From the NCBI GenBank assembly GCA_033964015.1, contig CM066912.1:10284015-10348014 (forward strand): a stretch of 64,000 bases of DNA, read 5' to 3'. A model generated the notes under the pieces. That model was not told where the DNA came from, made no database searches, and was given only the letters and a program-made list of their open reading frames with translations. The position numbers and the translations under genes were made by a program. Origin of the DNA: Scolanthus callimorphus. Lineage: Eukaryota; Cnidaria; Anthozoa; Actiniaria; Edwardsiidae. Below are positions 57,013 through 64,000 of this stretch, in pieces; the stretch's first letter is position 1, and the number at the start of each line of letters is the position of its first letter.

Positions 57013-58691
57013 TCACAGAGCTAACATAATTTGTAGACTATTGTCTTTTAAAAGCTGTGCCTTATCTCCTAGAGTAATGTAAGGGGTGGAACACGTATCA
57101 GATACGCTTCTCAAGTTTTCCATGAGGATGTCTTCAGTTATCAGGTGGTGTATGAAAGTCACAGCATCGAAATCGTTTTTGAATGTGCCTCGGCCCACTC
57201 CATATGACGCTATTTGGTGAAATCCTTTACTTTCTACGTCGCGCTTTGATTTGGACCCCTTAAAGGTCAGTGCTATCTGTTTGATTGATATCTTACTTGA
57301 TTTCAGCATCATTTCTTCTATGCACTGACAGAGTCTTTTGGCTTCCACAGAAAAGTTTCTAGTTGTAGAGGTTCGCTTACTTTTGCAGTTGTCACATCCG
57401 TTTTCACATGATATTTCAGAGGGGTCATCAAAATAGTCCAGAATAAGTTTTCTGCGGCACTGTCTTAACAAACAGTAGGACACGACCGCATCGAGCGCTT
57501 TCTTTTGATAATTCCTAATTTCCTCTGAAGCAACAGCGGAAAAAAAGAGTCTCATAAGTTTGCTTCTGTCTTCAAATCTGTACAATAGGATACAAGCTGC
57601 ACTCTCCCCGTCCCGACCTGCACGTCCTGCTCTTGGTAATATTCTTCCAATGACTTTGGTATAGAGAAATGGATAACAAATCTTACGTTGGGTTTGTCTA
57701 TGCCCATCCCGAACGCACTTGTAGCGCAAATCACGTATGCCTTTCCTTGAAGCCAGGCTTGGGCATTAACCTGTTGCTCGAACGTGTCCAGCTGTCCGTG
57801 ATAGTACACAGTAGCTATACCACTGCTCTTAAGTTCATGTACGAGCTCTAGGGTCTCTCTTGTTGTACAACAATAAACAATACCAACTTGTTGTGGAAAC
57901 CGTTTTTTTATCAATTGAACGAGATCCTCTTTCCCAGACTGTTCTTTCTTTGCTTGAACTTCAAAAAATAAGTTCGGCCTATTGCATGACATTTGAATGA
58001 TGACTGGCTCAGACAGAGCCAGCTTCTCAATAATAACTTCTTGTGTTCTCTGAGTAGCAGTTCCCGTAAAGGCGCATATTGGTTTGCCAAATGTTTTTAG
58101 TTTATAAAGTTCTTGGAATGTAGGCCTGAAGTTTAGTCCCCATAGATCTATGCAATGTGCCTCGTCGACGACAAATCTCTTTAAATTCCCTTGCGTATTC
58201 ATGGATTGGAAGGCATCCATTGCCTGCTTAGAAAGAGCTACCTCTGGGGTGGAATAGAAGAATTTATATTGAGTGTCTGGTTTTGAAAGTTCGTGAAACA
58301 CAGTGTCTCTTTCCTCAGTAGTCATTCTCGAGTTTACAAAGCAGACATTGATTCCTTTGCTCCTTAGTCGTTCTACTTGATCACTGATAAGGGCAAGCAA
58401 TGGACTAATCACAACTGTTAAACCCTTTTGTGCTAGCCCTGGTACAGAATAGCAAATCGTTTTTCCTCCACCTGTTGGTATTATTGCAAGGCAGTCCTTA
58501 TCATCAAGCAAACACTCTACAACATCCCGTTGACCATCTCTAAAAGAATGGTGCTTGAAAACACTTTGTAGGATTGACACAATACTGTCACTTGATTCTG
58601 CTACTACTGCTGTGTTCTCTGTATTGTTAACAATGGAAACAGGAGTACAGGTATGTTCTTGGAGGGGTGATAGCTCACTTGGGTTGAAATC
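57013..58691 (-). CDS. RecQ-family DNA helicase, main exon, one frameshift
   Basis: The protein shows the RecQ order: motif 0 (FRDGQRDVVECLL), Walker A IPTGGGKTICY near 58475, DEAH box VVDEAHCIDLWG near 58160, FTGTATQRTQ, then the second RecA lobe with YYHGQLD, ATSAFGMGIDKPNVRFVIH and GRAGRDGE (motif VI). The RecQ zinc-binding domain follows (YCLLRQCRRKLILDYFDDP ... CENGCDNC), then an RQC winged-helix-like region (IKQIALTFKGSKSKRDVE). It unwinds DNA 3' to 5' using ATP in the nucleus. One base is missing in motif VI near 57630 (YYQE, then GRAGRDGE in the next frame), splitting the gene into two overlapping frames. The 5' boundary is the acceptor CTTTCAG|GATTTCAACC, so upstream coding exons exist. 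About 560 residues here. It lies tail-to-tail with the DUF6589-type gene. As RecQ genes are multiplied in some cnidarians and in transposons, host or mobile origin is open. Confidence 0.85.
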
Positions 58692-60965
58692 CTGAAAGAC
58701 AATAATAGACATTTTAATTTGGTTCCATCTCAAATTTTTCAAGGCCTAAGTCGCGTCAAAACACATTTAAAACAATAGATAATTTGTTATTTGAAAGTAT
58801 GAGTCTGTATCTTTTGAAAAAAATGTAATCGGTTTGACCTTAATCCAATGTATGCCCTAGGCCTAAGATCATTAGTTACGAGTAGCATATTCTCAACATG
58901 TGTTATCACATTTTTGCACAGTAAAATCCCAAAGAACAAACAAAGGGAGCATTTGTATTTTTTTCTGGTGAGGGGCATATTTTTTCTGTTTGATTTTAGA
59001 GGGGGAGGGCTATGGAAAATTCCTCCAATGAAGAAGGTAGAAATATTTAAGCAATTAAACATTTCTGATGTGCGTAGGGATGCTGGGAAACAATAGCTGT
59101 AGCTCAGTAAACCACTGAAATCCGATTTCCATTGGTTTTATAAAATAGCATTACATGTCTTCTATGTGTTTATAATGTGAGAAGGGGGGAACATGGATAT
59201 TATATTGCACATTGCTCATTTTCTGCGTGATAACAACTAGTCCCAACGCTGTGGTCATTTGGTCATGCCATCAGTCTCCCAACAAATAAGCGACAGAGAA
59301 GAAGCTATTACTAATGACTGGAAATAATGTTACCTATCTTTTCCGGCACACTAGGGATGTCTGGGTACGAGGTAGCCTAGTTGGCTATGTTAGATTACCT
59401 ACCTCTGTCACCAAGTTCATGGACTTTAACAGCAAGAAGGCAAACAAAGAATGTCTTGATGGGCTTATTGAAATAAAATTATTTTACATTTTTTTCCAAA
59501 AAGGACGGAATGTGAGAGGAAAAATCCCAGGCAATCGTAGCCCCCAAGGCATAAATTCTCTAAGGAAGCTATTTTTTTTGTTTGTGCCAATAGCATGAAA
59601 CTCATCCGGGAATTGCACCCAGTCTCCATGGGAAATCATTTTACCATGTGTGCACTCATACACTACTGAGTTGATAAGAATGACACAGAACAAGAAAAAA
59701 TAGCTCCTTTTTTCACATTCTGTCATCTGATGTTCCCAGTGCTTCTTTTGTTTTATGAGCCTGTCCACCAGTAATGTTGTTTACCTGTTGAATACTTTTT
59801 AAACATTAGTATGAGAGCAAATCATTTCAAAAATGTAAAATGGAAAAAAATGATTTACCAATTTAAAGAATGTCTGTTGACCGACATCCTCTGCTGTGAT
59901 GGTAAACAAAAATAACTCGATATTTATAAAAAAACAAATTGTGTGTTTCCCAAAAATATCCATCCCCCCCCCCCCCCCCCCCCCCCCTATGGAAGGGATT
60001 GGAAATTCCAGAGGGGTGGGGGGGTCAATTTACCTGATCTTTTCCATACAAATACTGTATTTTTCTTCGGAAATTCCAGAGGGGTGGGGGGTCATTTCTC
60101 AACACCCTTCCGTGGGAGGGGTATGGATATTTTTTGGAAACACACATTAGCAAACTGCCCTAGAATAAACTTGAATGACTACTGAAATCTATAATAACTA
60201 GCAATTTTGTGCAATACGTTCAAAATGGAGATTGAAAGTCAAGACGAGCAACCTATTTTTGCATGATATGAAAATTGAAACCGCAATGCAAGTCGGTCAA
60301 CAGGCCTTATTTGAAGGATAATACTTTTGCTAGTTTGATGTAGTTCTAATAATGACTTGATCTTATTAGAATTTCCCAAGAGTTCAATTTTATTAGCCTG
60401 TAAATTGTTCAGGTTTATCTATTAAAGAAGGGGCAAGCTCATGATATTTATCCAGTAAGAAAGCTGAACATTTGGTGATGGTGGTTGGGGAGGGTTGTAA
60501 AAACTTTAAATGAATTAGCATTGTACCCAAAAAAAACAGGAAGTATTAGTTTTCTTTTGGCCTGTTTTCCACAACTGCCGTATAGAAATATTTTCGGTTG
60601 TATGAATAAATAGAAATAAGTTGTTCTAGTAATGGGTACATAGAGCTATATTGGCCATTCTATGCTCAAACCATATTAATGGATTCTAATCTAGTGGAAA
60701 AACATCCCAGGTATCAGCCCAGGTATTTAAACGGGATTTCAAGTACCGAAGTACCAGCTGCAAGGTGTTTGAACAGATTTTCATAGGCAACAGATTTTCG
60801 TTTTGAATAGGCTAAAATCCAAGGGGATATTTCGTGGATCGCTCAAAACAAAATGTTGCCTCAATCACAAATATTTGAATGGCCTATCAAAACAGGAAGT
60901 ACAATGTAAATATTGTTTACCTTCGACCCGCTCTCGATAAAGTTAACTTAAAATTAAGCACTCAC
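58692..60965. other. RecQ-gene intron(s) with a candidate small exon
   Basis: On the minus strand, 59894-59860 (ATCACAG|CA...AAATTG|GTAAAT) encodes EDVGQQTFFKL and ends in phase 0, as the helicase exon requires, so it is a candidate upstream exon. A foldback element lies at 59939-60150. Other ORFs (under 95 codons) have no motif. Confidence 0.4.
59939..60150. mobile_element. Foldback element with C/G homopolymers, copy 3
   Basis: Ends GTGTGTTTCCCAAAAATATC and GGATATTTTTTGGAAACACA are inverted repeats. The interior has poly-C, GAAGGGATTGGAAATTCCAG, AATTTACCTGATCTTTTCCA and a second CGGAAATTCCAGAGGGGTG. It is the best-preserved of the three copies. Confidence 0.9.
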
Positions 60966-61544
60966 GCGTTGGACAAAGAATGCTTGGGTTTGGAAATGCG
61001 TTTCACTAGTGTACCAACAGTTGAAGCTTGCACGGACTCCTTTGCCATAAAGCTCGACGACGCAAGGACTACTCCCTTTACTGTACTGTTTCAATTTTCC
61101 TGCTCGGTATAATACAAGGCAAATCAACTGGACGGCTTCCCTGTCGTTTTCCGTGAACCATTCCATCGTGAATTCAGAGCTCGCAACTCTCACTTGATGA
61201 TAGCACGCCTGAAAGTAAATGTACCCGGAATTTACTACATTCAAAGTAGATTCTACAGCCGAATTTAGTGTACGTGGTATGCTCTACCTCGCGCCTTCGT
61301 CGTTTAGAAATTTCATCAAGAATCTGTAAGGTTCTTGTGCATGCAACTTTCTTCGAAGAGCTAAGCTCTTCTTGAGGTTAGCATCGGTGAAAGGGGTCTT
61401 GTGTATTACGCGGAAATGATGGGAGATACCGTTTCTCTCGAAAAAGTCTTGTTTGTCTTCACAGGAGCTGTCAGGACAGGGTATTTTGTCTATTTTAACG
61501 AGTTTGTGAACTCTCATCTTCCCGCATAAATTAGTTTCCGCCAT
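60966..61544 (-). CDS. Two candidate 5' exons, one with a C2H2 zinc finger
   Basis: A minus-strand ATG at 61544 (AAAATGGCGGAAAC context; an in-frame ATG lies at 61592) opens an exon to 61288. It includes IPCPDSSCEDKQDFFERNG then ISHHFRVIHK, a C-x4-C...H-x3/4-H zinc-finger-like motif, and ends at GTAGAG. A second exon, 61208-60966, encodes EWFTENDREAVQLICLVLYR and YGKGVRASFNCWYTSETHF and runs from an AG acceptor to GTGAGT. The two do not join in frame (phase 2 against phase 0), so a frameshift or a missing exon is needed. They are upstream of and co-oriented with the RecQ exon and may be its N-terminal part. No family was recognised for the second exon. Confidence 0.45.
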
Positions 61545-61592
61545 TTTGAAAACGTAATCTGCCAGGCGCGTTATTTTCTTCGCCCTTCCCAT

Positions 61593-62195
61593 GATGCCTT
61601 TCGCGCTAGCTCGCTCCCAGTCGCTCTCGCCTCGAAAATCACTAGAACGCGCCTGGGTACGAGGCAGACAAACTTCTACGTTGAAAAAAAATTAAAGTGA
61701 TCAGGTATTTGAAGTGAGATTCCCTGAAAGCATACCGTACCAGGAAAACAAAAGTATATGGTACCAGGAAAAGCGTCCAGTACAAAAAAAAACAAAACAC
61801 TGTACTAAGAGTAGGAGCACGGAAGAAAATAGATCCATCACATATGCTTGGAAATATAGACAGTTTAAGGAAATCATGCATAACATTATTAAAAGAAAAT
61901 CTTCTCTTTCTTCCAGTTCTCACTACCTGCCGCACTATTATTATCATCACTACGCGCGGCCAAATTGTAAATGAGTGCCCCTCTCTAAAACGCTATTTGT
62001 TTGCGGGCAAATGGCAAAAGAGCGGGCTGCAAATACATTTACCGCCCTCATTCTGATTGGCGGTGGTGGCGCTCTGCTGCCACGCTAGACCAGTCAGATC
62101 ACGCGGATACCATTTTAGTGCGAGTTTTTGGCGGGAATTCACTCAGTGAAAATTTTTCGAGTTTTTCTCTAACTTTCTCTCGTTTCTTTATCGCC
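61593..62195. other. Divergent promoter-like interval
   Basis: It separates the minus-strand zinc-finger exon from the plus-strand ATG at 62196. 61600-61680 is CpG-richer (GCTCGCTCCCAGTCGCTCTC). 61700-61800 contains GTACCAGGAAAA repeated in both orientations. No gene. Confidence 0.4.
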
Positions 62196-62557
62196 ATGGA
62201 ATCGGAAGAAACCCCGTATTTCACTCTTAGTAGCCAAAACTCGGACTTCAACGTTGATCAGTTAGCTAAAAGCAAAAAAAAAAAAACACAAAGAAAGCGA
62301 TTTGAGAAATGGTGCCCCAAGCGAGACGTTGCTGTCGATTTTACCATCGTAAAACCAGGCGTCATAATTCTACGGAAATTCTACGCCGAAGTCAAAACAG
62401 AGAAAGGGAAGCCTTGACGCTCAGTGCTCTGACAGGAATTAGTGCTGCGATTCATCGCCAAATCACATCTGCACAGGTCAGCCGAAACCTCAACCATTCC
62501 TTCAAGATAGTGACCGGAACACAAACTCGCCATTCAGTCTGGGGAATTAGTACTTAA
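62196..62557 (+). pseudogene. Crypton/DUF3504-like N-terminal fragment, frameshifted
   Basis: ATG in TCGCCATGGAATC starts a frame reading ESEETPYFTLSSQNSDF, LAKSKKKKTQRKRFEKW and VIILRKFYAEVKTEKGKP, then stops. The next frame carries on directly with LTLSALTGISAAIHRQITSA and QVSRNLN. The phrase L-x-KFYAEV-K-T-K-x-G-x-PL-x-x-SAL-x-GI-x-AAIHR is one I associate with the N-terminal part of DUF3504/Crypton-derived tyrosine-recombinase-like proteins common in cnidarians. A single missing T after KGKP explains the break. Nothing recognisable follows ~62540, so the catalytic domain is absent: it is a truncated remnant or the first exon of a longer gene. Confidence 0.55.
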
Positions 62558-62739
62558 TTCGACTGCCACGGACAGAACACCGACGGAAAATGGAGGGATC
62601 CGGAGATATTGGTTGAATTTATTTGATTTTTGCTGTGCTTTCATTTCGAATTTAGTAATTAGGGTGGGCAATTAGACGTCTGAAACCGCGTGTAAATTGC
62701 TTTATTGCTGTACACAAAATACAGTTTCAGAGACGAATC

Positions 62740-62859
62740 ATGCCTGCGCCGTACAGTGAAGACCTTCGTTGGCGAATGATATCGCTTCGTTTTTTTCGGG
62801 GCTTTCTAAACGAGAGAACTGTTGAGAGAACCGTAGCGAAATATTTTGAATTCTCTGAG
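62740..62859 (+). CDS. First exon with transposase-type helix-turn-helix start
   Basis: Forty codons from ATG (AATCATGCC) to a GAG|GTAAAG donor in phase 0. They read MPAPYSEDLRWRMISL, RGFLNERTVERTVAKYF and EFSE. The opening PYSEDLRWR is typical of the paired-like helix-turn-helix that begins Tc1/IS630-type transposases and the intron-bearing genes derived from them. Where a DxxVxxVFxVSxxSVxR segment is usual, this exon is shortened. No downstream exon was identified before the end of the window. Confidence 0.45.
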
Positions 62860-63719
62860 GTAAAGGCTCTCTAAGCACGTACCACCATGAATTTTGGTTG
62901 GAGAAATAATTAGAGCACGCATTTCAGGAAACGAGCTTTTTTTTCTCAAACACATTTCTTGGTAGCGGGGAAAATCCAAATCTGCTTATGAAAAGTAAAA
63001 TCAGGGAAATAAATTTTCTGAAATATATTCTATTACGTCTGTGATATTTAAAAAGATAGGTATTCACTGTTCGTGCCCACTTATTGCTCTAAACAAATCA
63101 CCTCGCAGTCCCATGATCACTTTCGGTCTACTCTTTGGTATTTTCTCTTTTCTCTTGGGCACCGACAACGTTTCTTGTAAAGGCTATATACGGAAACGCT
63201 ATAATGTCCATAAGCTTGTGTGTCACAACCATTGCCCAGAATATAACGCTTGTCATCATAGGGAGAGAGGCTCGTTTTGTTTAGGGTCATCGTTTAGCCC
63301 TTTTTTTTTGTGGTGGAATACTAATTTTGTGGTGGAGGTCAAAGGTCACGTCAGAGCCACGTCAGGAATGTTGTGGTGGAGGTCAAACGTCACGTCAGAG
63401 TCACGTCAAGAATGTTGAGGCGGCGGTCAGGAATGTAAAGAATGTAGGGTATCAGGTTACCTACATTATGTGGATTGACGCCAGCACTTTATAAGCCAGC
63501 ACCGGAAGTGGATTATAGACTAGCACCGGAAGTGAATTATAGACTAGCACCGGAAGTAGTTGATAGACTAGCACCGGAAGTGAATTTTATAGACTAGCAA
63601 AAGGGGCCCTTACTTGAAAAAAAAAGAGGGGAGGTGGGGTACCCTTGTTTGAAAAAAAGGAAGGGTTGGAAAGGTATCTCCCCTTGTTTGAAAAAGTGGG
63701 GAGGGTATCTCCCCTTGTT
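62860..63719. repeat. Short tandem repeats, no confident gene
   Basis: 63329-63418 has two copies of a ~45-bp unit, GGTGGAGGTCAAAGGTCACG, TCAGAGCCACGTCA. 63495-63600 has four copies of a ~30-bp unit, ATAGACTAGCACCGGAAGTG. 63610-63725 has repeated CCCTTGTTTGAAAAA. The plus ORF at 63041-63418 (ICYLPF-type, Cys/His-bearing but without a recognised domain) runs into these repeats and is doubtful. Confidence 0.7.
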
Positions 63720-63734
63720 TGAAACATCTGAACT

Positions 63735-63752
63735 TTGTTCTACCGTGTTTCA

Positions 63753-63784
<32 letters not shown>

Positions 63785-63965
63785 CGTCTCGCCTTTCTAC
63801 CCTTCCCAGTTCCAGGGGGGACGTTAAAGAACCACTGGGGACGTAATAAACCCTCTGGCAGTGACCACCCTCAGTGTCTGTGCTTATGACCGCTTGGCTG
63901 CCAGTGGCGCCCTTGGGACCCAGCGCAATTCAGCTTACGAGCTGCGAGTTTGGGGAGTCGGTCGT
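63735..63965 (+). repeat. Dispersed repeat with CTTTCGGATGAGAC motif
   Basis: CGTCTTTCGGATGAGACAAT, AAACCGAGGTCCCGTC and ACGTTAAAGAACCACTGG match, from memory, a phrase recurrent in many marine-invertebrate repeats (SINE/LINE tails). There are no tRNA A and B boxes I can defend, so it is left as an unclassified repeat. Confidence 0.4.
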
Positions 63966-64000
63966 ACAAACGTACGTAAAAAGGAAGGGGGAGGGGGGGT

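Noticed and set aside
63735..63965. tRNA-derived SINE head
   Set aside because: I could not identify defensible A-box and B-box sequences or a tRNA-like fold, so only an unclassified repeat is reported.

Overview
The window looks like nuclear DNA of an early-branching metazoan, most likely an anthozoan cnidarian such as a stony coral. This is inferred from four things: an AT-rich, intron-rich layout with GT-AG introns; many short first exons beginning ATGGCGGA in an AATATGG or AAAATGG context; a very high density of small inverted-repeat transposons (MITEs) and foldback elements; and gene families I associate with cnidarian genomes (ankyrin plus DUF6589-like protein, RecQ-like helicase, CR1/L2-type LINEs). 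There is no sign of prokaryotic organisation, and no tRNA, rRNA or CRISPR was recognised.

Layout. 1-3.2 kb is satellite DNA: a ~138-bp repeat in two oppositely oriented blocks around a second ~65-bp repeat. 3.2-13 kb is non-coding and full of MITEs, including a TTAA-flanked piggyBac-like one, a TA-flanked mariner-like one holding a nested 9-bp-TSD element, and foldbacks. 13-18.6 kb holds two Helentron/DINE-like elements with shared termini and internal tandem repeats packed with TGACGTCA palindromes. A broken LINE reverse transcriptase lies between them. 18.6-31.1 kb may be one large unit whose two ends share a diagnostic base change. It contains a compact tail-to-tail gene pair: a chromodomain protein (+, 23193-24708) and a 14-exon DDE-transposase-like protein (-, 30197-24854). 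The zinc-ligand and catalytic-residue order and spacing of the latter match the RAG1/Transib type. 31-48 kb is again repeats: Helentron-like termini, ~370-bp G-rich tandem repeats, a 3.2-kb TIR element with TTGCAGCAA-type subterminal repeats, and a CR1/L2 LINE tail.

48.6-55.3 kb carries a multi-exon ankyrin/DUF6589-type gene (+). It converges on a RecQ-family helicase gene (-, 58.7-57.0 kb, probably with further 5' exons up to ~61.5 kb). 62-63 kb has a fragment resembling the N-terminal domain of Crypton/DUF3504-type tyrosine recombinases and a first exon resembling a transposase helix-turn-helix. The last kilobase is short tandem repeats.

Nearly every long coding region carries one or more single-base frameshifts, several next to homopolymers. 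Old mobile-derived pseudogenes and indel error in a long-read assembly would both explain this. The best candidate for something new is the convergent chromodomain/RAG1-like pair: it recalls the tail-to-tail RAG1L-RAG2L arrangement of ProtoRAG transposons, but with a chromodomain protein where RAG2 would be. Exon coordinates were deduced by eye from reading frame, splice sites and phase, without transcript data.
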